Assembly (NCBI RefSeq): GCF_963678975.1
Contig: NC_089280.1
Coordinates: 772,501-836,500, forward strand
DNA: 64,000 nt
Direction: 5' to 3'
Origin: Dysidea avara
Lineage: Eukaryota; Porifera; Demospongiae; Dictyoceratida; Dysideidae
Shown here: one piece after another, positions 19,889-31,457 of the stretch
Layout of the letters: each line of letters starts with the position of its first letter
Numbering within the stretch: the stretch's first letter is position 1
Made by a program: the position numbers and the translations under genes
Notes under the pieces: model-generated
Told to the model about the DNA's origin: nothing
The model's database searches: none
What the model saw: the letters and a program-made list of their open reading frames with translations, nothing else

Positions 19889-21731
19889 GGTTTACGGACC
19901 TGTCCACCAGATGCTGAAAGGAAATTCATTCCACCACATGTTGAAAGGAAATTCATTCCAACTTGTGAAGTTATTGATATACTCATTGTTGGGGTCCACG
20001 GGGACATCGATGATCATTTACCAGTCAGCTGTAAGTAATGTCACAACAGAAGGAAAGGAACCATTTCCATACCCCGGCTATGGCATACTGATTTTCGTGG
20101 TCAGTTTATGTACACTCAATCACAGATCGAAATGTAGAACTTTTTGCAGGTGGAAAATAAACACCTTTTTACTCAGTTACAAGAGATTCACCCAGTTGAG
20201 ATAAAATGTTGAAGTGAATGTCATTAGTACTAACTTGTTCATCAGGTATTGGACAATTCCAAGTGTCCAGATTATGCAGTTGTCCTCATGTTCAAGTTTA
20301 CACGTTTAGGCAAGTTCCACAACGTCCTATAATCTATTACTATATCAGTGTGGAATAATGCTTATATAATATTTTTCATATTCCAGGCTTTAGGTGTATT
20401 GTATTTAACACCTGCTTGTTGGTTTTTGCAGGCCATCTGGTCATATTGGTTTATCCACTAGCAGTTGAATGTGATCATGGTACATATGTAAGTTGAGACC
20501 ATGCAAGAACAAAGATACAGGTGTCATGAATTCAGGTCAGTTAACGTTCAGAGGAATTGTATTATTGCAATTGTTGTTTTTGTAGTTATCAACTATCAGT
20601 GACCAGTTTGTGATAGCGTACTTTTGTTTGACCAATGACCTAATGTTCTGGTTTACATGCTTACCCAATAGTTATGTTACTCACTTAACCTGCATATGGG
20701 ATATATATTTTTTTAGTTCATTTTGATTATCCATCCTTTATTGGTACAGCCTGGCATATTGATTTTTTGCACATTCTCTTTTTAATTCAGTGCCTGCTGG
20801 ATTGTTTCGTCAGATATCGAAACAGGTGCCTTTGGTGTTGCGACCGATGTTCCAGGTCAGTTTGCATGTGTGTTTAATTTAAGGTTGACTTCAGTGCCTG
20901 CTTATTCTTTTACAGATCTCGGTATTGAATTTCAGGTCAGTTGACGTACAAAAGAATTGTATTATTGCAATTGTTATTTTTGTGGTTATCAATTATCACT
21001 GTATACTAGTGATGTGAATTTGCAGGTCAGTCTACTCAGATGTATCGGGTATAGTGTTGATGGGTTCAAACAAATATCCAGTGTACACTGTAGTGGCATC
21101 AAGGGTGTTAATTTCTAGGTCAGTTTACATGTTGTGATGTTAGTGATTTTTTCCTAGTACCCAGATGTTAAGTGTATTGTATTTAATGCCTACCTGTTAT
21201 GTTTTTAAATTATGGTATATCAGTGTAGACAGTGCAACAGTAAGCCTTCTGTGTTGTAGTAACTATTTGTTTCATAATTATGCTGTTGTCCTGGAATGGC
21301 ACAATTTTTGGGCAACCAGTGTGAAGTCCAGTGGTACAAACATTGTATTATGACCAAGTTGTGATAGCGTACTTTTGTTTGACTAATGTCCTAATGTTCA
21401 GGTTTGACATGCTTACCCAACAGTTATGTTATTCATTCACTTAGCCTGGGATATAATTTTTGTTCATTTTGATTATCCATGCTATTATTGATACAGCCCG
21501 GCATATTGATTTTTTGTACATTCTCTTTTAATTCAGTGCCTGCTGGATTGTGTCATCAGATATCGAAACAAGTGTTTTTGGTGTTGCGACCAATGTTCCA
21601 GGTCAGTTGCATGAGTGTTTAATTTAAGGTTAACTTCAGTGCCTGCTTATTCTTTTACAGGTCTCAGTATCGTCATGCTGACATACAAGAAATCATCACT
21701 ATTGTTGGAACTATTTGTAGTCAAGTCTTGA
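19889..21731 (+). CDS. candidate micro-exon gene, unknown product
   Basis: Plausible exons on the plus strand: 19889-20030 (CPPDAERKFIPPHVERKFIP, then CEVIDILIVGVHGDIDDHLP; donor GTAAGT); 20432-20487 (HLVILVYPLAVECDHGTY; acceptor ggtttttgcAG, donor GTAAGT, in phase with the first); 20814-20855 (DIETGAFGVATDVP); 20916-20935; 21560-21601 (DIETSVFGVATNVP); and a terminal piece 21661-21731 (LSIVMLTYKKSSLLLELFVV, stop TGA). The 42-nt exons are a duplicated pair entering and leaving in the same phase. The link from 20487 to 20814 is not in phase, so exons are missing or the model is wrong. No known domain was recognised. It lies inside an intron of the ZSWIM3-like gene, on the opposite strand. Confidence 0.3.
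20600..20914 (+). repeat. segmental duplication, copy 1
   Basis: About 310 bp matching 21351-21660 with roughly 10% divergence. It includes the intron upstream of the 42-nt exon, the exon and the following short intron up to the acceptor tattcttttacAG. Confidence 0.85.
21351..21660 (+). repeat. segmental duplication, copy 2
   Basis: Second copy of 20600-20914, offset by about 750 bp in direct orientation. Splice-like signals are kept in both. The exon has four substitutions, all transitions, three of them amino-acid changing. Confidence 0.85.
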
Positions 21732-22689
21732 TGTGATGTTGATTAACATTGTTACACATTGTTGTATGTTTACCATATGGCAAGAAATTTTCATGGCCAT
21801 CATGAAATTTGAATATTGTGTAAGTTGTGTGGAACAACCCCAACTCATACATGGTCACTGGCAAACCACGAACCACATTCGAGCCACAACACCACCAACC
21901 ACATTCGAGCAATCCATTACAAAATTTTGTTGCACCATTTGTGTGTGTATAATACTTAATGAAAGCCACAACACAAGCTACATGGTAAACACTACATAGA
22001 GGTGGTAACCCCTAAAGGCTTGTTACCTTTTGTATTCACCTTATCGGCCTTTGTGGTTAATCTATTAAAAATTACATGTAAATAGAGAATTGAAGAGTAT
22101 GCTTAAAGCACCTTCGCTAGTGATTTTGTTCTTCACACCATAAGACAACTGGCGATTTATAAACGCTCGCATGGGGTGTGGCACTAAATGGAATTTAAAA
22201 GATTTCTGCTTAAAACGCCATCCCTAGGGAACTTACGGTTCAGCACGTTGTCACAACTTGTTTATCAGGCATTAGAGTTTGCGTCCACATCGTGCCTTTA
22301 AAAGTTATTGTAGGGATTAGAGGTTTGATTGAAGAAAATACGCGTATAGGCAAACCAGGATTGGATAATGTCAGTGCTAGATGGACTATACAAACACGAC
22401 TATGTTGACTGGTATAACGTGACAGTAGTTGTAACATAAGGTAGAGAAATAAAGTGAAATATGCCTATTTTTTATTTTGCGATGGTTACTTTTTATTTTA
22501 GCGAGGTCGCAAGAAAACTATGATGATGACGACTCCTAAAGATTTTTTTATCACGTAACGCAATACAAATCTATTGAGAGATGTTGCGTAATCTAGGACT
22601 AATATTGCGAAACCGGCCCTACACGTAAATAACTCACAGTAGTGGCCGTGCGTCTTTTAATTGGGCGTGCGCTTTGTAGTTTCTTGGCC
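21732..22689. other. no gene recognised
   Basis: Mirrored short open frames at 21721-21999 lack domain or splice support. Nothing else seen. Confidence 0.3.
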
Positions 22690-23128
22690 GCGCGACTCAC
22701 TACCGTGAGTCTTGATTAAGAGGCTCGCATCAACTGCAATACAGTCTGAATATTTAGTACAGAAAGGGTAAGGTGAGTCTATGAATGTTGGTTATAGCTA
22801 TTGAATATGCTTAAGCAATAAAGCCTGATTGATTGTATAGTATTCATTGAAAGGCAGGAAGTGTGATAATTGCGCATTAATTGAAACGGTGCAGTGGTAC
22901 CAGGAAATTGGCTTAACTAACCACCATAAAAAGTAGCGACCGCTATACGAAGGAGAAAGTTATTTATACAGTAATTCATAGGCAAATTATTGGTTGGCCG
23001 TTATACGCATTAGACAGGTGACCGCTTAATGCAGACCACAATGCATACATTTGTATGGGAAAATATTTGGGACCTCGCGACCATGGCCATTATGCAGAGG
23101 TGACCGTAACACAGGTTCCACTGTATCA
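22690..23128 (-). mobile_element. DNA-transposon fragment with stem-loop
   Basis: Read on the minus strand it starts cagtggaacctgtgttacgg (end at 23128), the same end type as at 17502. At the left is the perfect 7-bp stem GACTCAC/GTGAGTC (22697-22714) followed by ttgat, a motif shared with the R2 repeats. No transposase was found. Confidence 0.45.
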
Positions 23129-23129
23129 T

Positions 23130-23853
<724 letters not shown>

Positions 23854-24155
23854 TTTCAGTCATAAACATTACCTCTGGCGAAAATGTAAACAAACAAGTA
23901 CATATATAAAAGTTTTAAATTTGACTAGGGATCATACAGTAGTAAAACTGTAGGGAACAAGGGAGGTTACCTACACCTGCAAATATGTTAGTGAACATTT
24001 ATCCTTGTATCCATGACTGAATTATGGATTAAATGTCCACTAGTTTATCTGCAAGTGTAGGTGACCTCCTACTTTTTTCTATGATCCCTAATTGAATTTA
24101 CAATTCTTAATTTTTCCTTATACTTGTTTAGGTATGCATTCAAGCATGCAGACAC

Positions 24156-24297
24156 CTTGCACAAACACTCTTCACTTTAGCATTGATACTCTCTAATCTG
24201 TTGTTTGTCCTCTCACCCAGGGTGAAGGCTGTGTTCTTAAAACATTCTACCCATTCCTCTTGAATGGGATGTCAATTATCATTGCAGTAAGTAAAAA
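24156..24297 (-). CDS. ZSWIM3-like exon E with an in-frame stop
   Basis: Acceptor gatctcaccacAG, donor CAAG/GTGTCT. It encodes HPIQEEWVECFKNTAFTLGE, then RTNNRLESINAKVKSV. The codon before HPI is TGA (24274-24272), where the family has Trp (NWHPI), so TGG has become TGA. The TNNRLE motif supplies the third acidic position typical of MULE-like cores. The exon is too short to be found by an open-frame search alone. Confidence 0.75.
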
Positions 24298-25178
24298 CTG
24301 TGGTGAGATCAGCAAGTCATAAATCCTATAATAACAATACCTTGAAGTCACATAACATACCTACATGCATAATACATGCATAATACATGATACAATAGTG
24401 TTATGAACCTCTTCGAAATTTGACTGATTTAAAATTGGTCAACCCATTTTGAAATGCACCACCCAGATTTAATACTACAAATTTAGATAGGCCCATTTTG
24501 AAATAAGTTAGCCTAACCCTTTTTAAAATTCGCTTATAGGTGAATTGTACATGTGTAGTTAACTATCTCTTTTTATCTAGCTGGAACCCTTTTCAGCCAA
24601 CTATTAAGCAGATACTTATTGTCTTCTCTTAATTGCCGTAGAAATCAAGAAATGGTAACCACACCTCTTAATAAGCTATTGCGTAGCTCACTCAATATAA
24701 GTAGTCAGATGATATTTAATAAAGCATTCACAAATCAGTGAAAAATATCATAAACTGAAATGCGTAATACATCACTAGATTTGCCTTTTCATGGAGAATA
24801 TCCTTGCTTCATTTTTGTACCACAAAGAAAACATAAGCTATTATGTTGTAAAACACAAGTTTATCATACCTTGATGAATACCTCAATTCACGGCAATGTT
24901 GCAAATCAACTTTTGCTTTCTAGTGCTGTAACTCCAAAAGTACATAGTACTGACCAGAAAAGACTGCAACTTTAACACCCCATTGTTTATTCCCTCTAGA
25001 CAACAAAGAAGTTGTAAAATCAAGCAAGTCGGGTTTTCACTCAGCAGGTCACATATACATGATTGAGCCATGTGTACAGTGAGTATGGTTTTAATATAGA
25101 TGCATGACTACAATAAGCACATCAGCTATTTACACTGATGAAGTGGTAACAACTTATGTATCACACATTCTTACTTAC

Positions 25179-25687
25179 TTCATAGTGCTGATTGTAGTCT
25201 GACTCAGACCTAGAATATGCAAGTTTTAACAAAATTTCCAAAGGGTGATCTCTTTCTCCAGCTCTGATTCCCATTTTGTCACAAGTAATCCCTCGTCTAA
25301 AACTCCGTAACACATGAAATAAACAGAGCTGTAAACAAATACCAGGAAACTCTTTTGCAAAAACAGCTCTCTCACTGCAATCTTTGTCTGAGATTAAAAC
25401 TCTTGAGGAGGCCCAAGCTGGATTGTGAGACTTGAAAATTTGTATCATTTTGCCCATTGACTCTTCAGTTTCCAAAACTGTAACAAAGGCACACACAATT
25501 TCACTTTGACCGTTTCCGTCAACCACCATCATCAAGTACACGGGCATCCTCAATTCTGTTAATTTATATGTTGCATCCACCAGTAAAACTTCTGGGAAAT
25601 CAGAAAAGGTTGATTTCATAATGCCATCTTGAAAAACAATACCAACAAGATTCTTGTCTTCATCACACAGAAATTCAACTGTTGATC
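25179..25687 (-). CDS. ZSWIM3-like exon D: MULE transposase-like core
   Basis: Acceptor tatttcttccAG, donor GAA/GTAAGT. It encodes STVEFLCDEDKNLVGIVFQD, PEVLLVDATYKLTELRMPVY, LMMVVDGNGQSEIVCAFV, LISDKDCSERAVFAKEFP and LCLFHVLRSFRRGI. The D of VDATY and the D of SDKD fit the first two acidic positions of the MULE RNase H-like fold, and CLFH is the usual following motif. The frame is fully open. Confidence 0.8.
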
Positions 25688-25904
25688 CTGGAAGAAATAG
25701 CTCTAAAGAGCACTTCAAGTATGTACACGGGTACATATGTACTACATATCAGGGTTGAAACTGATCTTGATGACCCACTGACCCCTATAGTAATTTTGGA
25801 ACTGACCCTAAAACCAAGATATGGATCAAGAGCTACATTTTATGATACATAACAGCAGTTATATCTAATATCAAATATTGAACAAAACATTATACACTTG
25901 TACA

Positions 25905-26160
25905 TAAATCAGCGTTGAATCAGGGTAGAGTCACCCGGGTCACATTCTGAGCTGGTTTACAGAATATCCAAGGTCTGACCCAAATTGGATCACATGTGAC
26001 ATTAATCATTTAGTTTGGTGACATGGGAGTACATTGATGCATCATGGTGTATCATAGTCTGAGCTCTTTATTGAGTCACATCCACTATGTAGCATAGATA
26101 ATATTTTTCTATTACTGAATGTCTGTAGGCATACGTGGAGCCATGCCCCACTAATCCATT
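25905..26160 (+). repeat. dispersed repeat shared with 37.9 kb
   Basis: The blocks ggtctgacccaaattggatcacatg and tggagccatgcccc occur in the same order at 37915-38110 (ctgggtctgacccagatggg; tggagccacgccca). Class unknown. Confidence 0.5.
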
Positions 26161-27031
26161 ATATATCATACAACTCAATGGGAAACACAGTGATTGTATA
26201 AGTCTTTGCCAGCTTCTTTTGTGGGGAATGTCCACTTATTGGAAATGTGTGATATTGCCCAAAGGTGATGAACCTACTTATTTAGCCAAACCAACACCAA
26301 TTATTTTACTGACTGATCATTATTATAGCTCACACTATATAGCTAGAAATTTTAATACTTATACTAGTGGGGTGCCCAAAATATAGCTAGAAGTTTTAGA
26401 TATAAATAGTGAACATGAACACCTTGGGTTACTTCCAGGTCATCTGAATCGGTAGTAGTGACCTGATGTCAATGTTGCCATAAATAGTACATTATTCCAA
26501 ACCAGATAAATTTTTATTGATGAACTACTTCAACAATATAATCACAATAAGTGGGTGTGGCTCCAAGGCCTACAGAGAGCAGCATATAAATCTTGCTGTT
26601 TGAGATATCATCCAAAACTTATTAGAAACTAATTCCGTGTTTCATCACACAGTCCCATTATTGAGTTATTGATTAGAAATGTTATGTTCCCCCTATATAC
26701 AAGGCACCTATAATGACTAATCTGTCAGCACTACCCTGTGAAAAGGGGTGGAGCAATAGGCTGCTTGCATACAATCATTATTTTTACTAATCATTCATTC
26801 TGAAACCCCACCAGTGGCACACTTACATTGTCATCCACCTAATCCAATGCAGTGATGAAACTTGATTGATACGTCATTAATGTTATCCGATATTTTGTAA
26901 ATGTGACCTACTTGACATAAAAATTATGGCTCAGTTGACCTGGAAAATCCAAATAACTCTTGATTTTTAACCCTGCTATATACAGCACTGTACATATGGC
27001 ATGCAAAAAGCACTCACACCTGTGGCGTTCT
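26161..27031. other. no gene recognised
   Basis: Intronic position of the ZSWIM3-like locus. No supported feature. Confidence 0.3.
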
Positions 27032-27093
27032 GTGTGTGTGTGTGTGTGTGTGTGTTGTGTGTGTGTGTGTTGTGTGTGTTGTGTGTGTGTTGT

Positions 27094-27127
<34 letters not shown>
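27032..27127. repeat. GT microsatellite
   Basis: Interrupted (GT)n. Antisense HTHTHT open frames are artefacts of it. Confidence 0.95.
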
Positions 27128-27129
<2 letters not shown>

Positions 27130-27439
27130 AGGTGCATGTGTGAACGCAAACGAGCATGTATGTTTTATGTAACATGAAAGACCATTCCACAATTTTAGTT
27201 ATTTAGGCAAGTATGCACGACATGACTGTAGCACAGAATGGATTGGAAAATGGACTTGCAAAAGCAATAATTGCAGCAGTTAATTTGAATAAAAACCCAA
27301 AAAATATGTACTATAGCATATAATTGATGGTATTTTCCAAGCTTGTTTTTTGGATTACACGTCACTGCAACAGGTTTACAGCCATAACATGATGAGTACA
27401 CTACTTCTAACCACTGGATTTCAAACTAGTTTCAAGTGC

Positions 27440-27523
27440 AGGGGTTATTTATTTCTTTTAAGGCTTTACAGCACAAGTGCAGCTGAAGGTTTGTAGGACA
27501 CCTGGTCCTACAGCCTGTCTAAA
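27440..27523 (-). mobile_element. retroposon 3' end relic
   Basis: Reverse-strand copy of the block at 1490-1578 (tttacagcacaagtgc...ggacacctggtcctacagcc). It is interrupted after aaagatgttat by the MITE at 27533 and seems to resume at 28100. A short coding-looking stretch at 28130-28226 (KGEKSMTVPGKPGSLESTS, donor AGAG/GTTAGC) follows, with low support. Confidence 0.45.
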
Positions 27524-27532
27524 GATGTTATC

Positions 27533-28099
27533 AAGAGTTAATAATAAGAGAGGAGAGTGTCTAACGCTGTATAGGCCTGTAATAGATGATTGTGCAGAAG
27601 TTAAACGGCTTCCTTTCTGTGTAACGTACAGGCTTCTAGTATTTGTTCACTTCCTTACCGCAATTAGTTTAGCCACACCGTGATGAATCCTCGAGAATAT
27701 TCGAAGACTGAACTAAAGACTGAGCTGTATGTACAGGGAACAGTGCTCCTTCAATTGAAGAATGCTCAAAGGTAGGGTAACATGGCGACGCAGTGAAAAT
27801 TCGAAGCGATACTCCGCCTTTGGTTCAGTGTTCATTGGTTTCTCAGATGCTCTCCCCCAGAGTTATCTTCGAAGTTAACAGCCACACTTCTTTACGCAAC
27901 AGAGCGATGCTCTTCGTGGTGAACTTGAACATCGAGTTGAACGCACGCCCTTGTGTCTGGGATAGCCTTTGTGGTTAAATGCGAAAATATACTAGCCAGT
28001 CTGTCGTTGCGCGGAAAAGAAGCCGTTTAACTTCTGCGCAATCATCTGTTACAGGACTATACGGCGTTAGACACTCTCCTCTCTATATTATTAACTCTT
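27533..28099. mobile_element. foldback MITE, 9-bp target duplication
   Basis: The left end aagagttaataata and the matching right end continue as about 90-bp inverted repeats (gagaggagagtgtctaacgc..., agaagttaaacggcttc). GATGTTATC (27524-27532) and GATGTTATA (28100-28108) flank it, an 8/9 duplication that fits MULE-type insertion. A second, interrupted copy is at 51265-52341. Confidence 0.8.
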
Positions 28100-28108
28100 G
28101 ATGTTATA

Positions 28109-29013
28109 TTAAGTGTATTTGAAAAGTTGCAGAAAGGAGAAAAATCCATGACTGTACCTGGGAAGCCTGGCAGCCTTGAATCTACATCCTATATCAGTTC
28201 AAGCACTCTTCAAGATTGTGTTCAGAGGTTAGCATAACTGCAATTGATATTGTTTTAAGACAACTAAACATGCAGTTAAGCAGTGCATATATAGATGGGT
28301 TTCTAGTCCATTAGTAAGTCAGTTTCCAGTCTGTTAGAGGAGATATAGAAGGGTGCTTACACACCCCTCTATTACTTCTGCATTCAAGTATGCATGCACA
28401 TAATATATATTATGCGAGTGCATATGAGATAGAGGGGTATGTTATGTGCTCAAAGAAGTACTGCTGCTATATAAGACCGGATCTGCATTTTTAACTCCAT
28501 TTTAATTACATATTTATCTACATAGGAATGGTCAACCAAAGTTTCAGCCTATAAATTAAGAACATTCAAAGCAAACTGGTAAAAACAGAAAGATTGATTT
28601 GTACAAAATGGAACTTGAAAATAAATTACATGTGCTTAGTTCAACAGTCACAACTTACGAGTACAATCAACACGACTTTCACTATTACTTTCTCATAAAA
28701 TTAATAAAGTAATTTATGCCTTTCAGCACTACAAGGATAAAAATTTGAAAAAATTGAGAGTGAATGGCTTATTGAACATGGAGCATACTAATGCTCATAT
28801 CTTCCATATCCTTGGGAACACTGACGATAGTAAACAAAGATTCTTAAACTTTGGGGAATATGTTTTTGCACTTAGCACCTTTCTTCATCATGAAAACAAG
28901 TGTTCAAAAAATTTACACAATTTTTATTGTTCACAAATATTTCACCCATCGTATCGATTTAATACTGTAAAATTAGGTTTGTGCGAAAATGTGGAATACT
29001 TGCAATAAATAAG
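28109..29013. other. no gene recognised
   Basis: Apart from the possible exon at 28130-28226, I see nothing supported. The open frame at 28745 has no domain. Confidence 0.3.
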
Positions 29014-29753
29014 GTTGTATACAATCACTGGACTGGACTAGTGGACTGGACTACTGGACTCAGATTTTTTTGTTTGTTTTTCATTTTAGCACATATTTGG
29101 GCAACTGGTCGTAGCTATTGCTACATTGAATGTAAAATATGCAGGTGAATCTGTCTACTTGGCACTGTCTGTTATCTTAGAAATGTGTGTAATTCTCTCT
29201 CTCTCTCTCTTGGCATAATCTCTATTGTACGACTACCATTTGTCTTATCATGAAGTACAAACCATGCATACAGTACATGTGTATGTAGTGTTGTAGTAAC
29301 CATGCAAGTTATAGTCATGGAGTCAGCTAGATTAAGTGGCGACAGTTAACTGTCTTGCTATTCAATAGCTGATAAAAAAGGTTCTATAGTTTTTGCATGA
29401 CGGCAATAACAAGTGAAATCACATGCACAAGATTTCAACCAATCAAATTGATTCATTTTGAATTGTAAACTATAATTACCGCATGTGACTTCTGTTTTAG
29501 ATTTGTTGACAAACAAGAACTATTAGAACCTCTGTACATAGCTGAAGCTGGGCAATGTTGACAAGTCTGGCATGATCACACCTTTCTTTGGTTTGTGTGT
29601 GGGGGAGTGGTCTAACTACATGAGACTAACATACTTGTAACCAGTTGCCTAAATATTTGGATAAAAAGGGAAAATACCTAAGTCCAGTAGTCCAGTCCAC
29701 CAGTCCAGTCCACCAGTCCAGTCCACTAGTCCAGTCCAGTGATTGTATACAAC
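29014..29753. mobile_element. foldback element with GGACT repeats
   Basis: The ends GTTGTATACAATCACTGGAC and its complement form about 50-bp inverted repeats rich in GGACTGGACT. CAATAAATAA flanks both sides (29003-29012 and 29754-29763). A 10-bp duplication fits a MULE-type element. It lies in the intron between exons C and D of the ZSWIM3-like gene. Confidence 0.8.
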
Positions 29754-29822
29754 CAATAAATAAAATATTTGGTGATGTACATTACTCAGTGACACAAAAT
29801 GTTTTACCTTCCATTGCCTTCA

Positions 29823-30032
29823 GATAAGACAATTTTTCCAATCATTTCCATCCATTTTCCATATTGAGTGTTTTATATTGCTGATATCTTTTAGGGTAAC
29901 AATCTTCCCAGTTGATTGTGATAAGTGCTGCTGAAGTAGCTTATTGTTCACTCTTAATTTTAACAATTCAGCAGCTTCATTCCGTTCAGATGGTGTCAAC
30001 TTTCGTTGTCAGGGTAAATGATCATAAATAGT
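29823..30032 (-). CDS. ZSWIM3-like exon C with an in-frame stop
   Basis: Acceptor tttttttcctaacAG. Reading in the phase set by exon B gives TIYDHLP, then TGA (30011-30009), then QRKLTPSERNEAAELLKLRV and VTLKDISNIKH. The TGA stands where family members usually have a basic residue before QRKL, consistent with a CGA-to-TGA change. The 3' boundary is uncertain and the frame closes at 29820-29822. Confidence 0.6.
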
Positions 30033-30112
30033 CTGTTAGGAAAAAAATTACATGTACACAAATAATAGAAATAGCCCAATGCATGATGTAATTAATTTCT
30101 AGCATACTGTAC

Positions 30113-30221
30113 CTTGCTGACTTCATGATTGTGAGTATTGCAGACGTCTGTGACCTCCAGGTACTGGCCATCTTCACTTAAGTTAAGCTTTATACAAGCT
30201 TTGCAATTCTGCTTAATTGTG
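30113..30221 (-). CDS. ZSWIM3-like exon B
   Basis: Acceptor ttatgtgcAG, donor AAG/GTACAG. Its first base completes the codon left open by exon A. It encodes KQNCKACIKLNLSEDGQYL and then VCNTHNHEVSK. The Cys pair and HNHE complete the zinc-binding module seen in FAR1/FLYWCH-like and ZSWIM3-like N-termini. Confidence 0.75.
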
Positions 30222-30284
30222 CTGCACATAATATTATACGTAGCATCATCAGCTAAATAAGTTTCGACCACTTAGTTGCTATAC

Positions 30285-30511
30285 CTGTGACAAGGTCTCT
30301 GGCCAGATCCTTTGCTGTGGAACGGCTTTCCACCAAGATTGCACGTAGAATAATAATGTAATTTTTCATTTGCTTTCTGTATTCTCCTCGGTGCTCTTTT
30401 CCGAGCAGTATCCAGCGTCCTCGAGTCAGTGTAGGCTAACTGGACATTATTCTCTTGTTGGTACGCAGTAATCTTCTCCTTCAGCTGCTGGTAAGACGAA
30501 AACTTCTCACC
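30285..30511 (-). CDS. ZSWIM3-like exon A: N-terminal module
   Basis: The acceptor ttgttcttcAG precedes GGT at 30511 and the donor CAG/GTATAG follows 30285. The 75 codons include GEKFSSYQQLKEKI and a NLGGKPFHSKGSGQRPC segment, matching the start of the ZSWIM3-like N-terminal domain (GxxF...LxxxIxxY and C-x-x-GGK). No ATG is in frame before the acceptor, so an earlier exon with the start codon is missing. Confidence 0.7.
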
Positions 30512-30678
30512 CTGAAGAACAAAGTTTACGCTGTACGTCACACTCCACTTCAACAGTCCCTAACACTCCCTCCCGCTCAGAGTCACTTTCTTCTATTTGG
30601 GGCGAGCCTGAGCGAGCCCCACACAGGCAGTAGTCGCTTCAACCGTTGGTACGTCGCGTTTACAAAAAATTTCGCGCG

Positions 30679-31000
30679 TACGTCGCGTTTCCTAAATTTC
30701 CGTGCCATACACGGAAAGCCCCACACTGGTAGTGCTCTCTTCAACCGTTCGTACGACCCGTTCGTACGTCGCGTTTCCTAAAATTTCCATGCCATACACG
30801 GAAAGCCCCACACTGGTAGTGCTCTCTTCAACCGTTCGTACGCCCTCGTACGTCGCGTTTCCTAAACTTTCCGTGCCATACACGGAAAGCCCCACACTGG
30901 TAGTGCTCTCTTCAACCGTTCGTACGCCCTCGTACGTCGCGTTTCCTAAACTTTCCGTGCCATACACGGAAAGCCTCACACTGTGCGGCAGTCACGTTTC
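30679..31000. repeat. 84-86 bp CpG-rich tandem repeat, four copies
   Basis: The unit holds cgtacgtcgcgtttcctaaa, a short palindrome ccgtgccatacacgg and ccacactggtagtgctctc. Periods are 86, 84 and 84 bp. Open frames on both strands mirror it. It lies between the diverging exon at 31054 (plus) and the ZSWIM3-like exon A (minus), so it could be part of a shared promoter. Confidence 0.85.
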
Positions 31001-31053
31001 CGAAAGTTTTCGTAAAGAAACGGTGTCAGCACTTCTTAGCTGCCACGTGTGGC

Positions 31054-31194
31054 ATGGCTAGCAATGTGGAAAGCGAAGAAGCAAGGGAAGAGAGGCTCAG
31101 AAGAAGAAGAGAGCGTGATAGACTTAGAAGAGAGAGGGAGACCGCGGAAGAAAGACTCGCAAGGTTTGTGTTAGTATCCAAGCTGACCCACTGA
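31054..31194 (+). CDS. Arg/Glu-rich N-terminal exon
   Basis: The ATG at 31054 opens MASNVESEEAREERLRRRRE, then RDRLRRERETAEERLAR, up to a donor-like AAG/GTTTGT at 31163. Read through, it stops at TGA 31192-31194. Charged helical starts with RRERETAEER repeats are known to me from the N-termini of PIF1-like helicase and Helitron-related proteins in invertebrates. No downstream exon was found, so this is a fragment or the rest is beyond recognition. Confidence 0.4.
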   Translation: MASNVESEEAREERLRRRRERDRLRRERETAEERLARFVLVSKLTH

Positions 31195-31457
31195 GGTGAC
31201 ACGTTGTACGCTCGTAACTTTACAAATAATTATCATGAGCCTTAGCAGAAGGGAAAGAGAATAGCTGCATGCCTCAGTTACTTGCTGCCATAAGCTATCC
31301 AATAATAAAATAATCTTTCGTTTATAAAAAATACAAGTCAAGCTACAGACAATAATCACCTAGCATTCCAGCAGCACTGTTTATCACTTAGTGCTGTTTA
31401 GTGTATGTAGTTCTGTCCTTATTTGAAACATATGTTCAGTTAGCCAAGGCTCGCCCC

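Larger units (their letters stand above)
30599..31457 (+). mobile_element. possible element bounded by GGGGCGAGCC ends
   Basis: GGGGCGAGCCT at 30599 and AGGCTCGCCCC ending at 31457 form an 11-bp inverted pair around the tandem repeat and the Arg/Glu-rich exon. No target duplication is visible, so this may be coincidence. Confidence 0.3.

Noticed and set aside
17502..23128. One large transposon between the two CAGTGGAACC ends
   Set aside because: The ends face each other correctly, but the interval contains other complete elements, tandem repeats and no transposase, and similar ends occur singly at 41575. Two separate fragments are simpler.
30692..31061. Overlapping open frames on both strands (SVYGTESLG and SPTLVVLSS repeats)
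   Set aside because: The tandem unit of about 84 bp is a multiple of three and lacks stops in some frames. No start, domain or splice support.
30599..31457. A Helitron carrying the Arg/Glu-rich exon
   Set aside because: No TC start or hairpin-CTRR end was found. The only structure is an 11-bp inverted pair without a target duplication, so it is kept only as a low-confidence element.
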